From: Paraburkholderia saeva | Lineage (GTDB): Bacteria > Pseudomonadota > Gammaproteobacteria > Burkholderiales > Burkholderiaceae | NCBI RefSeq assembly: GCF_907164555.1 | Contig: NZ_CAJQZC010000007.1 | Coordinates: forward strand, 248,001-312,000 | Reading direction: 5' to 3' | DNA: 64,000 nt | Shown: positions 1 through 8,865 of the stretch, one piece after another | Layout: every line of letters starts with the position of its first letter | Numbering within the stretch: the first letter of the stretch is position 1 | Notes under the pieces: model-generated | Databases searched by the model: none | What the model was told of the DNA's origin: nothing | The model's input: only the letters and a program-made list of their open reading frames with translations | Position numbers and translations under genes: made by a program

Positions 1-1070
1 ATGCGCTTGCGCGCACCGAGCGCAAGACAGCGGCGGGTTACCACGGCTTTCAGTTTTTCTACGCGCCCGACGTGACGCTCGAAGAGGATCTGGCGCGACG
101 CGATCTGACGATCAACGCGATGGCGCGCGAGGTGCGTCCGGATGGCGAGCTTGCCGGGCCCGTGATCGATCCGTTCAATGGACAGGCTGACGTGAGGAAT
201 CGCGTGTTCCGTCATGTCAGCGATGCGTTTCTTGAAGATCCCGTGCGGATCCTGCGCATTGCCCGATTTGCGGCGCGCTTTGCCGATTTCACGGTTGCGC
301 CGGAGACGATGGCGCTGATGCAGAAGATGGTCACGGCGGGTGAGGTGGATGCGCTGGTACCGGAGCGCGTGTGGCAGGAGGTGTCACGCGGACTGATGGA
401 GGCGAAGCCTTCGCGGATGATCGGGCTGTTGCGGGAGTGCGGCGCGCTTGCGCGTGTGTTGCCGGAGATCGATGCGTTGTTTGGCGTGCCGCAGCGCGCC
501 GATTACCACCCTGAGGTCGATACGGGTGTGCACGTGATGATGGTTCTGGATCATGCGGCTGCGCAGGGATATGCGTTGACGGTCCGGTTTGCCGCGTTGA
601 CACATGACCTGGGCAAGGCGACGACGCCCGAGGATGTGTTGCCGCGGCATATTGGGCATGAGGGGCGCAGCGTGAATTTGCTGAAGCCGTTGTGCGACCG
701 GTTGCGGGTGCCGAATGAGTGTCGCGATCTGGCGGTGCTGGTGGCACGTGAGCATGGAAATATTCATCGCGTGATGGAGACCGGACCGGCGGGGTTGGTG
801 CGGTTATTCGAGCGATGTGACGCGTTGAGGAAACCTGGGCGTTTTGCCGAGGCGTTGCAGGCATGCGAGGCGGATGCACGCGGACGTCTCGGGTTGGAGG
901 CGAGGGCGTATCCGCAGGCGGAGCGACTGCGCATCGCGCTTGTTGCTGCGCGGGCTGTGGATGGTGGGGCCGTTGCCGGGCGGTTTGCTGATCGGCCTTC
1001 TCTTATCAAGGATGCTGTTCAGCAGGAGAGAATTCGGGTTGTTGCAGCGGCGCTTGGAGAGAGTATTTAG
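1..1070 (+). CDS. cca: CCA-adding enzyme (tRNA nucleotidyltransferase), 5'-truncated by window edge
   Basis: Adds or repairs the 3' CCA end of tRNA using CTP and ATP in the cytoplasm. The reading frame is already open at base 3 and runs to a TAG at 1068-1070, so only the N-terminal nucleotide-binding part is missing. Visible class II features are the RRDLTINAMA motif, the DPVRILRIARFAARF segment of the tRNA-binding neck, and an HD-type segment with LTHDLGKATTP followed by HEGRS, as in proteobacterial multifunctional CCA proteins. The true start lies upstream of the window. It converges on the DUF2905 gene, with only a long inverted repeat between them. Confidence 0.95.
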   Translation, partial: ALARTERKTAAGYHGFQFFYAPDVTLEEDLARRDLTINAMAREVRPDGELAGPVIDPFNGQADVRNRVFRHVSDAFLEDPVRILRIARFAARFADFTVAPETMALMQKMVTAGEVDALVPERVWQEVSRGLMEAKPSRMIGLLRECGALARVLPEIDALFGVPQRADYHPEVDTGVHVMMVLDHAAAQGYALTVRFAALTHDLGKATTPEDVLPRHIGHEGRSVNLLKPLCDRLRVPNECRDLAVLVAREHGNIHRVMETGPAGLVRLFERCDALRKPGRFAEALQACEADARGRLGLEARAYPQAERLRIALVAARAVDGGAVAGRFADRPSLIKDAVQQERIRVVAAALGESI

Positions 1071-1077
1071 GTTTGTT

Positions 1078-1880
1078 TTTTTTGCCCCTTTGGCGGGGTT
1101 TCTTTTTTTTCGTGCCGAAGCTGGGTCTTTGCTTTGGCCTTTCCTTGTTTTCGTGTCGGTCTATTGGCGTTGCCCCTTGTGCGGGGCGGCACTTACTTTT
1201 CTTTGTCCCCCAAGGGGACTTCCTTCGGGGCGTCTTCCAAAGAAAAGTAAGCAAAAGAAAGGCGCTTCGAGAACTCACCTTTTCCAGGTGTGTCATCTCT
1301 GGGGAATGGCAACCCGTGAGGTGTCGCCCTCGTGCGTGAAGCCATATGGGTCCGCGCACGATCTGATCCCCACACAGCATCGCCCGTGACACAGGGCTAA
1401 TCCATCCCCACTCCGCACTCCGTGCGTCGCGGTGCGGTCGTTCGGCGCGGCATGTGCTGGGCCGCGGATCATTGCGATCGCAGCGACGGGTCCGGGTACA
1501 AAGCCGGTGCGTTGTCGGTGAGTGAGAGCTGCCGGCGGGGTCATGCCGATCGGCGACGCGCGCAGCGCGGAGTCGGGTGGATGACGGCTTTGTCACGGGG
1601 GCGGAATGCGCGCGGGCTGGGATCGCGCGGGGACCGATACGGTCTGAAGTGTGGGGGCGACACTTCATGGGTGGCCATTCCCCGAACGGGGCACACCGGG
1701 AAGAGACACGTTTTCGAAGCGCCTTTCTTTTGCCTACTTTTCTTTGGAAGACAAAGAAAAGTAGGTGCCGCCCCGCACAGGGGCGACGCTAATAGACCAA
1801 AAGCAAAACAAGGAAAGGCCAAAGCAAAAACAGCTTCGGCACGAAAAGAACCGAAATGCCGCCCCGCCAAAGGGGCAAAC
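1078..1880. repeat. Long imperfect inverted repeat with nested hairpins
   Basis: The stretch between cca and the DUF2905 gene is a near-continuous inverted repeat. The left arm (about 1078-1432) matches the reverse complement of about 1548-1880 through several blocks: GCCGAAGCTG, TTTGCTTTGGCCTTTCCTTG, GTGCGGGGCGGCAC, AAAGAAAGGCGCTTCGA and the CCCGTGACA region. The unpaired centre is about 115 bases. Each arm carries its own palindrome, CTTACTTTTCTTTG/CAAAGAAAAGTAAG at 1191-1251 and CTACTTTTCTTTG/CAAAGAAAAGTAG at 1734-1764. The left copy has about 27 extra bases in its loop. It has no credible gene. I recall similar blocks as dispersed repeats in Burkholderia genomes, unverified here. Confidence 0.8.
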
Positions 1881-1886
1881 CCAACC

Positions 1887-2081
1887 TCAAATCAACCGAA
1901 CAACCAAAGACAAAACAATACTGAGCAACAAAGTAGACATAAAGGGAAAAGGGTACTCTTTCCCCCCAACCCGGAGGGTGACATCACCGGGCAATCTCCC
2001 GATGCCGACCTTCCTGAGCCAGGGCCAGCACCTGGACAAAACAGCGACGGCAACAAAAGTAGTGAGTAGCCAGCGGATCAT
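1887..2081 (-). CDS. DUF2905 family small membrane protein
   Basis: A 64-residue protein that fits the short DUF2905 family. It has an N-terminal hydrophobic helix (residues about 2-20), a central PWLRKVGIGRLPGDV segment, then GGKEYPFPF and a second hydrophobic helix ending in VVRLI. I chose the ATG at 2081 because an upstream in-frame methionine would add 20 polar residues unlike the family and overlap the preceding gene. The preceding methyltransferase stops 10 bases upstream, so the two are probably co-transcribed. No function is established for the family. It ends at the edge of the inverted repeat. Confidence 0.8.
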   Translation of the reverse strand: MIRWLLTTFVAVAVLSRCWPWLRKVGIGRLPGDVTLRVGGKEYPFPFMSTLLLSIVLSLVVRLI

Positions 2082-2091
2082 GACATCGCGC

Positions 2092-3285
2092 TCAAAGCGA
2101 ATGTGACCGGTCGCCGCGAGCAAACGCGGCAATCCCTTCATCGATGCCGCGCGAAAACGCGATCACCTTGAAGAGCTCGCCCATCTCGGCCTCAGAAAGT
2201 AGCTTCTGAACGGCATTCGCCGCCGGCAGATACCGCTTGATATCCGAAGGATCAAGATCCCCAAGCGCATCGGTAATGCCGGCATTCAACAGAAACCTCG
2301 CCTGCGACGTATACCCAAGCAGATCAGCCCCCGTATCGACAGCCGCTTCAGCAACACCCGTAAACTCGACGTGCGCCGTAATGTCCTGCAACCCGGGATA
2401 CAAAAAAGGATCGCCATGCGCACGATGCCGGTAGTGACACATCAACGTTCCCTGCGCGCGCTGTGCATGGTAGTACTCGTGTCGCGGAAAACCATAGTCA
2501 ATAAAGAACGCGGCGCCACGCTCGAGCATCGTGCAGATCGTTCGCGTAAAAGCAAACGCAGCCTCGTGCGTTTCGGCGACGTAGTCGCCCTCCACGTCGA
2601 GTGAATCCAGAAACGCCATGTCGGCAGTCGTACCAACCGGCCGGTCCTCGAACGTCAAGGCACCATCGCGCCACGTCACGCCGCGCTCCTGCCACTCCTC
2701 ATCGCCGCGTGCGAAGAGTCGCACCGGCATCGCGTCAAGCACCTCGTTGCCAATCACGACACCCTCGAAGCGCTCCGGCAACGCATCCAGCCAGCGCACC
2801 TTCGCAGCCAGCGCGGGCGCGTCGGCTTCGATCGTCGCGCGCTGACGCTCGCGCAGTTCTCCCGACAGATCGACGATCGAATACGTGTCGAATTCGACGC
2901 CCTGCGCGGCAAGTTCATTCAGTAATCCCGCAGCGAGCTTGCCCGTGCCGGCGCCAAACTCCATCACCGCACGCGTGCCGCTCGCGGCCAGCGTCTCCGC
3001 GATGGGGCGCGCCAGCGTCGCGGCAAATAGCGGCGACAGTTCGGGCGCAGTGACGAAATCGCTGCCATCCTCCGCGCGACGCCCAAATTTCATGGCGCCG
3101 CCGCTGTAATAGCCAAGGCCCGGCGCGTATAGCGCGCGCTCCATGTAGCGATCAAACGGCAACCAGCCGCCGTTCGCGTCGAGTTCCGCGCGGATCTGCG
3201 CGACCAGCGCCTCCGACTGCGCAAGCGCGGCGGGGCCAGGAGCGGGTAAACTATCGGGTTCGTGAGCTTTCGGATTCATCCGCAT
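2092..3285 (-). CDS. SAM-dependent methyltransferase, MidA/NDUFAF7-like (DUF185)
   Basis: About 398 residues, the usual size for the MidA/NDUFAF7 class. Family marks are GLGYYSGG and FGRRAEDGSDFVTAPELSP near residues 57-85, the SAM-binding VMEFGAGTGKLA, the VIGNEVLDAMPVR motif, and FFIDYGFPRHEYYH. The mitochondrial relative methylates an arginine of a complex I subunit; the bacterial substrate is not established. The start could be 3285 or the next ATG at 3279, and neither has a clear Shine-Dalgarno. It is divergent from the reductase at 3293 with only about 7-13 bases between start codons. Probably an operon with the DUF2905 gene. Confidence 0.88.
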   Translation of the reverse strand: MRMNPKAHEPDSLPAPGPAALAQSEALVAQIRAELDANGGWLPFDRYMERALYAPGLGYYSGGAMKFGRRAEDGSDFVTAPELSPLFAATLARPIAETLAASGTRAVMEFGAGTGKLAAGLLNELAAQGVEFDTYSIVDLSGELRERQRATIEADAPALAAKVRWLDALPERFEGVVIGNEVLDAMPVRLFARGDEEWQERGVTWRDGALTFEDRPVGTTADMAFLDSLDVEGDYVAETHEAAFAFTRTICTMLERGAAFFIDYGFPRHEYYHAQRAQGTLMCHYRHRAHGDPFLYPGLQDITAHVEFTGVAEAAVDTGADLLGYTSQARFLLNAGITDALGDLDPSDIKRYLPAANAVQKLLSEAEMGELFKVIAFSRGIDEGIAAFARGDRSHSL

Positions 3286-3292
3286 ATTGTAA

Positions 3293-4117
3293 ATGACCGA
3301 CTCTTCCAGCACTTCGCACGCCAGCAGCATCCACAGCGCCCCCGCCCGCGTCGTCCTGATCACCGGCGCCGCCCGCCGGATCGGCCGCGCACTCGCCATC
3401 GGCTTCGCGTCGAAAGGCTGGGACGTGGCCGTGCATTACGGCGCATCCCGCGAAGAAGCGGATGAAGTGGTCGAGGAAATCGTCGCGCTCGGCCGTCGTG
3501 CCGTCGCGCTGCACGCGGATCTCGCCGATGAGACACAGGTCCTGAAGCTCGTGCCGGATTGCGTCGCGGCGCTGGGGCGTCCGGCGTGCGTGATCAACAA
3601 CGCGTCGCTCTTTGCCGAAGACGCGGCGACCGACATCGGCTACGAGCGTCTGCTACATCTCACGGCAATCAATCTGGCCGCGCCGCTTGTGCTTGCGCGT
3701 ACGTTGCACGAAGCGACGCCGGACGCCGCACGTAGCGATGAATTGCTGCGCGGTTGCGTCATCAACGTGCTGGATCAGAAGCTGTACAACATGAATCCGG
3801 ACTATCTTTCATACACGGTGCTGAAGGCCGCGCTGCAAACGGCAACCGTCGCGCTCGCGCAGGCGCTCGCGCCAAAATTGCGTGTGGTCGGGCTCGCACC
3901 AGGACTCACGCTGCAATCCGCAGATCAGACGCCACAAGGTTTCGCCGAAGCGCATACGGTCACGCCGCTTGGCCGTGCTTCGCGTCCGGACGATCTGGTG
4001 GCGGCCGCGCTGTATCTTGCAGATGCACACGGCGTGACGGGTTCGACGCTCGTCGTCGACGGCGGTCAGCATCTCGTGCCGCTGCCGCGTGACGTCATGT
4101 TTTTAACGGGCGCCTGA
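3293..4117 (+). CDS. Short-chain dehydrogenase, FolM/pteridine reductase-like
   Basis: 274 residues with a classical SDR fold. The NAD(P)-binding site is ITGAARRIGRA (residues about 24-34), followed by NNASLF. The active-site region has YLSYTVLKAAL, giving the YxxxK pair, and the C-terminal signature is LVVDGGQH. The arginines after the glycine motif favour NADPH. The next gene, 80 bases on, is dihydroneopterin aldolase, so I infer a role in pterin reduction (dihydromonapterin or dihydrofolate reductase, FolM type) rather than fatty-acid chemistry. There is no obvious ribosome-binding site upstream of the ATG, which nearly abuts the divergent methyltransferase start. Confidence 0.85.
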   Translation: MTDSSSTSHASSIHSAPARVVLITGAARRIGRALAIGFASKGWDVAVHYGASREEADEVVEEIVALGRRAVALHADLADETQVLKLVPDCVAALGRPACVINNASLFAEDAATDIGYERLLHLTAINLAAPLVLARTLHEATPDAARSDELLRGCVINVLDQKLYNMNPDYLSYTVLKAALQTATVALAQALAPKLRVVGLAPGLTLQSADQTPQGFAEAHTVTPLGRASRPDDLVAAALYLADAHGVTGSTLVVDGGQHLVPLPRDVMFLTGA

Positions 4118-4197
4118 ACGTACGCAAAGGTTCTTCAGGCCCGCTGCGCACAGCGCTCCTTGCGTGTCCGCACGCTTTTATCGACACTGGAACAATC

Positions 4198-4593
4198 ATG
4201 TTCGACGCTCTCTCGCATCCCCGGCTCGCCGACTGTCGCAGGCTCTTTCTACGCAACTATGAAGTGCACATCAACATCGGCGTGCATGACTTCGAGAAGC
4301 GCGGCGAACAGCGCGTCGTGATCAACGTGGAGCTATACGTGCCGCTCGCCTTGTCGACACCGGTAGCCGACAAGCTGAGCGAAGTCGTCGACTACGACTT
4401 CATGCGCTCCACCATCGCGCGTCGCGTCGAACAGGGGCACATCCATCTTCAGGAAACGCTCTGCGACGATCTCGTCAAGACGATGCTCGCCCATCCGCAG
4501 GTGTGCGCCGCACGCGTCTCGACTGAAAAACCCGATGTGTATCCGGACTGCGACGCCGTCGGCGTCGAAGTCTTTCGGATCAAGGAAGATTAA
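4198..4593 (+). CDS. folB: Dihydroneopterin aldolase family protein
   Basis: 131 residues, the FolB/FolX size. The product converts 7,8-dihydroneopterin (or a phosphorylated relative) to 6-hydroxymethyl-dihydropterin and glycolaldehyde in folate synthesis. Recognisable parts are NYEVHINIGVHDFEKRGEQR near the N-terminus, the VVDYDFMRSTI segment, the LQETLCDDL helix, and VSTEKPDVYPDCDAVGVEV at the end, matching the conserved glutamate and lysine-proline motif. It follows the FolM-like reductase on the same strand. Its stop overlaps the convergent ttcA stop by four bases. Confidence 0.88.
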   Translation: MFDALSHPRLADCRRLFLRNYEVHINIGVHDFEKRGEQRVVINVELYVPLALSTPVADKLSEVVDYDFMRSTIARRVEQGHIHLQETLCDDLVKTMLAHPQVCAARVSTEKPDVYPDCDAVGVEVFRIKED

Positions 4594-5540
4594 GCGTCCG
4601 CTGTGTTGCCAGCCGTCGCACCGACGTCAGCTTTAGCGGCAGCGTTGCGCGCGGCAGGGCGCACGAACTCGATGCGGTTCTCGCTCGAATGCGAGAACAC
4701 GAGCGCCGTCTGCGTGTAGGACGTATCGCCGAAAAGCGACGCCTCGTCGATTTTGGCGAGGCCCGTGGCGAGCGCGCGGAAGTCGAACAGGCTGGTGTCG
4801 GCGAGATGCGACGGCACGACATCGGACAGCGCGCGGAACACGTTATCGACGCGGCCCGGCGTGTCGCGCTCCCATTGTGTCAGCATGTCCTTCACTTTCT
4901 TGCGCTGCAGATTTTCCTGCGAGCCGCACAGGTCGCACGGAATGATCGGGTATTCCATCGCACGCGCGTAAGTCGCGATATCCGACTCCTTGCAGTACGC
5001 AAGCGGACGGATCACGATGTGCGCGCCGTCGTCGGTGGCAAGCTTCGGCGGCATCGCTTTCATCTTTCCCCCGAAGAACAGGTTCAGGAAGAACGTCTCG
5101 ACGATGTCGTCGCGATGGTGGCCCAGCGCAATCTTGTTGACGCCCAGCTCTTTTGCCGTGCGGTAAATCACACCGCGGCGCAGACGCGAGCACAGCGAAC
5201 ACGTCGTTTTGCCTTCAGGCACCTTTTCCTTGACGATCGAATGCGTGTCCGCTTCGACGATGCGGTACTTCACGCCGATCGACTCGAAATACTGCGGCAG
5301 GATTTCGTCGGGAAAGCCAGGATGCTTCTGGTCCAGATTCATCGCGATGATCTCGAAGTCGATCGGCGCGCGCTTTTGCAGCGCGAGCAGAACGGAGAGC
5401 ATCGTGTACGAGTCTTTGCCGCCGCTCATGCAGCACAGGATCTTGTCGCCGTCTTCGATCATGTTGAAGTCGGCGATCGCTTTGCCGACCTGCGACTGCA
5501 ACCGGGTTTCGAGACGGAAAAAATTGTTTGAGGCTTTCAT
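4590..5540 (-). CDS. ttcA: tRNA 2-thiocytidine(32) synthetase
   Basis: 316 residues. The enzyme activates cytidine 32 of certain tRNAs with ATP and replaces oxygen by sulfur using an Fe-S cluster. The PP-loop SGGKDS lies at residues 39-44 and the cluster cysteines sit in CSLC (114-117) and later CDLCGSQ, with GHHRDDIVETFFLNL between them. I chose the ATG at 5540 because the longer frame adds a short stretch with no similarity to the family. It converges on folB with a four-base overlap. It is the last housekeeping gene before the accessory amine region. Confidence 0.93.
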   Translation of the reverse strand: MKASNNFFRLETRLQSQVGKAIADFNMIEDGDKILCCMSGGKDSYTMLSVLLALQKRAPIDFEIIAMNLDQKHPGFPDEILPQYFESIGVKYRIVEADTHSIVKEKVPEGKTTCSLCSRLRRGVIYRTAKELGVNKIALGHHRDDIVETFFLNLFFGGKMKAMPPKLATDDGAHIVIRPLAYCKESDIATYARAMEYPIIPCDLCGSQENLQRKKVKDMLTQWERDTPGRVDNVFRALSDVVPSHLADTSLFDFRALATGLAKIDEASLFGDTSYTQTALVFSHSSENRIEFVRPAARNAAAKADVGATAGNTADA

Positions 5541-5856
5541 GGCAGACACGCGACAGAGTGAAGGTTGTCGCAGCAGCGCATGGACGCTCGGAAAAAGCGC
5601 CAAAAAACGGTGCCGGACAGAACCCCGAATGATACATCCAAATACAAATCAAGGACTTGGGCGACGAACGGGGCATCCTCAGGAAAATCGCGCGACTCGG
5701 CTTTTCGCGTAGGAAACGGCTCATATCGAACCGGTACCGCGCCATGGTGCCAGGCCGCCAACACCTCCGAATTCGGCAAAGCGAATAGCGGCGAACGCTC
5801 GCGGCGGTCCTTTTCGGCGATGATGTCCGCGCACTAGTCAACGCATCGTGGACAGG
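5541..5856. other. Intergenic region upstream of ttcA
   Basis: This 316-base stretch must hold the ttcA promoter and perhaps that of the following gene on the other strand. Several short frames are open in it, including one on the minus strand starting with TTG at 5779 and stopping in an ATGA overlap with ttcA. None has convincing codon use or a recognised product. I see no tRNA, hairpin terminator or repeat. Confidence 0.4.
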
Positions 5857-6261
5857 ATGGCCCAGGCTGATATGAACGAAGGTCTTTTGTTGTTTCCCGT
5901 CGCGGCGCTGCTCGTCGAGCCGACCGGGCGGCCCCTATGGTTTCGCCGTCCAGTGGATGCGCACGCCGCTGTCATTTCCGAGTTCGACGATGTCACCGAG
6001 GTCCTCGTCCGCCTGCCGGAAAGCTGGAACGTCGTACCCGACGCGCGCCTTGAAGGCCTGCACGACGACGAAGACATCGTTGCCGCCGATCCGCGCTTCA
6101 ACGGCGAACTCAAGGAGCGCGCGTTCGCGGTGATACGCCACACCGATCGCAAGATCTGCGTCTCGCTGCTTCTGATCAACGCAGTGGAAGCGATCCTCCT
6201 GCCCAGGCGCACATTCGCACGCGGCAATCTCTTTGACCTTTGCGTGCCCGGCATTGCTTAG
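5857..6261 (+). CDS. Hypothetical protein
   Basis: About 134 residues from the ATG at 5857; a GTG at 5848 and an ATG at 5872 are alternatives. I do not recognise the family. The sequence looks like a compact soluble alpha/beta protein: a hydrophobic start (LLLFPVAALLVEP), acidic middle (EFDDVTEVLVRLP), and LKERAFAVIRHTDRKICVSLLLIN before a basic end. It has no signal peptide, helix-turn-helix or metal motif. Codon use favours this frame over the two antisense frames of similar length, but not overwhelmingly. It lies between ttcA and the amine operon, 227 bases before the latter. Confidence 0.5.
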   Translation: MAQADMNEGLLLFPVAALLVEPTGRPLWFRRPVDAHAAVISEFDDVTEVLVRLPESWNVVPDARLEGLHDDEDIVAADPRFNGELKERAFAVIRHTDRKICVSLLLINAVEAILLPRRTFARGNLFDLCVPGIA

Positions 6262-6488
6262 GCATGCCACTTTTCTTCAATAGACGCGCCGTATCTGGCT
6301 ACTGCGTTCATCCTTTCACATGCCTTAAGCCCTAGCTTTCAGTTTGGCGTCGCATTCTGCAGCGTAATCGCAACGTAAGTATTTCCTTGACGGTTTGCCG
6401 ATTTGGGAACTGCCCTGCAATATTTTCCAAGCTAATTTTCCCCACACGCAAATGCGCTTGATGAAGTCGCTTAGTGAGTGGAGAAGAA

Positions 6489-7634
6489 ATGCGAAGAAAA
6501 TGGAGACTGGCGTTCGCACTGGCCGGCACTGCAATGATGTCCTTGCATGCTGCAGCCGTCGAAAAGCCGGAGGAACTGACAACTGCAAAGATGCCGGCGT
6601 ACAGCCCGCATCAGGTCTACGTGATCGACGCGAACTTTCCGTCGATGACGGATGGGCGCGTGTACGTCGTCAATGGCGACGACGGCAAACTGCTCGGTCA
6701 GATCGACGGCGGCTTTTCGCCGGGCCTTGCCATCAGCCCCGATCACAAGACGACCTATATCGCGACGACCTACTTCGCACGCGGCTCGCATGGCGCGCGC
6801 ACTGACGTCGTCGAATCGACGGACAACACCACGCTGCAGATCACCGGCGAAGTCGTGATTCCAGCGAAGCACGGACAGCAGACGCCCACGCCTTACAACA
6901 CCGCGTTGTCGACCGACGGCAAATGGCTGTACGTCGCGAACATCACGCCGGCCACGTCGGTGACGGTCATCAATCTCGCCGCGCATCGTGTCACCGCGGA
7001 AATCGATACCGATGGCTGCGTGCTCGCGTATCCGAGTGGGAACGACCGCTTTACGGCGATGTGCGAAAGCGGCAAGGGCCTGACGATCACGCTAGCTAAC
7101 GGCAAGGAGAAGAACCGCAAACTCTCCGAAGCATTCATCGACGTCGACAAGGATCCCGCCTTCGTCAACGCCGTGCGCGACCAGAACACGTACTGGTTCA
7201 CCACGTTCAACGGCAACGTACGCACCGCGAATTTCGCAGGCGCGGCACCCGTGTTCGGGAAGTCGTGGGCGCTCGTTACCGCAGACGAACAGAAGGCGGG
7301 CTGGCGTCCCGGCGGTCTCCAGCAAACGGCATTGCACACCGGTACGCAGCGTCTTTTCGTGCTGATGCATCAAGGCGGTGAGGGCTCGCACAAGGAGCCG
7401 GCGACGGAGATCTGGGTCTTCGACGTCAAGGCGCAAAAGCGCGTTGCGCGCTGGAAGCTGGCTGACCAGAAGATCGATCCGCTTCTCGCGGTGCAGGTGA
7501 GCCAGGATGCGCATCCGCTGCTGTATGGCATCACGACGACCTCCGATGTGGTCATTGCGGACGCAACGACCGGCAAGCTCAAGACCGTGCAAAAGCAGAT
7601 CGGCGCGACGTCGTCGTTGCTCGTCAATCCGTGA
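6489..7634 (+). CDS. aauB: TTQ amine dehydrogenase, large (heavy) subunit
   Basis: 381 residues with an N-terminal signal peptide (MRRKWRLAFALAGTAMMSLHAAA). The mature chain is the beta-propeller subunit of quinoprotein amine dehydrogenases, seen in repeated blade-like segments such as VYVVNGDDGKLLGQIDGGF, ALSTDGKWLYVANI and ATEIWVFDVKAQKRVARW. In the periplasm it cradles the catalytic light chain. The ATG at 6489 follows GGAGAAG at good spacing and starts the signal peptide, so the slightly longer frame was rejected. It is the first gene of a 14-gene same-strand run. Gene order B-E-D-A with cytochromes, and no mauFGLMN, resembles the aromatic amine (aau) cluster of Alcaligenes faecalis more than mau clusters. 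The substrate is inferred. Confidence 0.88.
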   Translation: MRRKWRLAFALAGTAMMSLHAAAVEKPEELTTAKMPAYSPHQVYVIDANFPSMTDGRVYVVNGDDGKLLGQIDGGFSPGLAISPDHKTTYIATTYFARGSHGARTDVVESTDNTTLQITGEVVIPAKHGQQTPTPYNTALSTDGKWLYVANITPATSVTVINLAAHRVTAEIDTDGCVLAYPSGNDRFTAMCESGKGLTITLANGKEKNRKLSEAFIDVDKDPAFVNAVRDQNTYWFTTFNGNVRTANFAGAAPVFGKSWALVTADEQKAGWRPGGLQQTALHTGTQRLFVLMHQGGEGSHKEPATEIWVFDVKAQKRVARWKLADQKIDPLLAVQVSQDAHPLLYGITTTSDVVIADATTGKLKTVQKQIGATSSLLVNP

Positions 7635-7644
7635 GGCAGATGAA

Positions 7645-8211
7645 ATGACTTTAAGCCTCGCTCTTGACCCCGTTGTATCGACCATCGCGCTTGCCGCGAC
7701 ATCGATTGTCACGCTGATCGGCGCGTTAGCCAAAGCCTTGCGTCTGCACGCGTTCAAGCGCTCGGTGGCCGGCTTTGGCCTCCTGCCGCAAGCGCTCGTC
7801 GCGCCAGTTGCCGCCGGCATTCCTGCATTCGAAGTCGTCGCCGTGCTTGCGTTCCTGCTGCCTGCAACGCGCTTCTCCGGCGCTGCCGCGCTCGTCGTGC
7901 TGTTCGCTGCATTCGCACTGGCGCTCGCCGTGAACGTCGCGCGTGGACACACCGACATCGATTGCGGCTGTTCCGGATTCGTCACGTCGACGCGCGAGGT
8001 CCCGCACGCAATCGGCTGGACGCACGTGGCACGCACGCTCTTTCTCGCATTGCTCGCGGCAAGCGCCTGGATGCCGCAAACCGCGCGCGACATCGTGTGG
8101 ATCGATTACCTGACGGTACTCGCTGGAACGCTGATCACCGTCGCTGTCTTGCTGACCCTGGATGTGTTGCTGGCCAACCGTCCGAAGTTGAAACACCTGA
8201 GGAACTCGTAA
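7645..8211 (+). CDS. aauE: MauE-type membrane protein for amine dehydrogenase maturation
   Basis: 188 residues with four to five hydrophobic helices. The family (MauE/DoxX-like) is required for correct export and disulfide formation of the light chain, probably as the membrane partner of MauD. The conserved cysteine pair appears as DIDCGCSGF near residue 110, on the presumed periplasmic side, and RSVAGFGLLP is typical of the N-terminal half. It starts 10 bases after the large-subunit stop and its TAA overlaps the ATG of the next gene by one base, so the genes are translationally linked. Confidence 0.88.
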   Translation: MTLSLALDPVVSTIALAATSIVTLIGALAKALRLHAFKRSVAGFGLLPQALVAPVAAGIPAFEVVAVLAFLLPATRFSGAAALVVLFAAFALALAVNVARGHTDIDCGCSGFVTSTREVPHAIGWTHVARTLFLALLAASAWMPQTARDIVWIDYLTVLAGTLITVAVLLTLDVLLANRPKLKHLRNS

Positions 8212-8828
8212 TGGAAAACGCACTGTTGATTTCGACCGCTCTGCTGTGGATCGCGGTTCTCGCGCTTGGCGCCATCTCGCTGGCACTCGTTCGCCAGGTC
8301 GGCATTCTTTACGAACGCCTGATGCCGGTTGGCGCACTGATGATCGACAAGGGCCCGGCCGTCGGCACGGTGGGCCCCGCATTCGAACTCGGCGCGCTGG
8401 ATGGCCGTCAGGTGAAGGTGGGCGGCGTTTCGCCGAAGGGCCGCAGCACGCTCGTGTTCTTCCTTTCGCCGACGTGCCCGGTCTGCAAGAAGCTCCTGCC
8501 GCTGCTGCCTTCGATCCAGTCGCGCGAAACCGCCACCGACATCGTGCTCGCAAGCGACGGCGACACAACCGAACACGCAGCGTTCTACAAGAAGACTGGC
8601 CTGCAACAGTTCCCGTACGTGCTTTCCCAGGAACTGGGTCTTGCGTATCAGATCGGCAAGCTGCCTTACGCGCTGCTGCTCGACGAAACAGGCAAGGTGC
8701 GCGCAAAGGGCCTCGTGAATTCGCGCGAGCACCTGGAGAGCCTCTTCGAGGCGAAGGAACGTGGCGTGGCATCGCTACAGGAGTTTGTCCACGGCGAGCA
8801 CCACGATCACGGCGAGCAACACGCCTGA
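8211..8828 (+). CDS. aauD: MauD-type thioredoxin-like disulfide protein
   Basis: 205 residues. An N-terminal hydrophobic anchor (ALLWIAVLALGAISLALV) is followed by a periplasmic thioredoxin fold with the active site SPTCPVCKKLLP (CPVC). MauD proteins are needed to form the many disulfides of the amine dehydrogenase light chain. The cis-proline region is visible as KLPYALLL. The C-terminus is rich in histidine (HGEHHDHGEQHA), which could bind metal or be incidental. It overlaps the preceding gene by one base and is followed after 37 bases by the light-chain gene. Confidence 0.9.
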   Translation: MENALLISTALLWIAVLALGAISLALVRQVGILYERLMPVGALMIDKGPAVGTVGPAFELGALDGRQVKVGGVSPKGRSTLVFFLSPTCPVCKKLLPLLPSIQSRETATDIVLASDGDTTEHAAFYKKTGLQQFPYVLSQELGLAYQIGKLPYALLLDETGKVRAKGLVNSREHLESLFEAKERGVASLQEFVHGEHHDHGEQHA

Positions 8829-8865
8829 ACGCGCCATACAAGACACGAACGACAGGACATCAAGC

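Noticed and set aside
1073..1870. Several short frames within the inverted repeat that share peptide words
   Set aside because: The shared words arise because the arms are inverted copies; they do not represent proteins.
5537..5779. Minus-strand frame of 80 codons ending in an ATGA overlap with ttcA
   Set aside because: It needs a TTG start, has no ribosome-binding site and its C-terminal residues look random; the overlap is probably chance.
6262..6488. Sigma-54-like sequence TTGGCGTCGCATTCTGCAG near 6340
   Set aside because: The GG and GC elements are 11 bases apart instead of 10, and no sigma-54 activator gene is adjacent.
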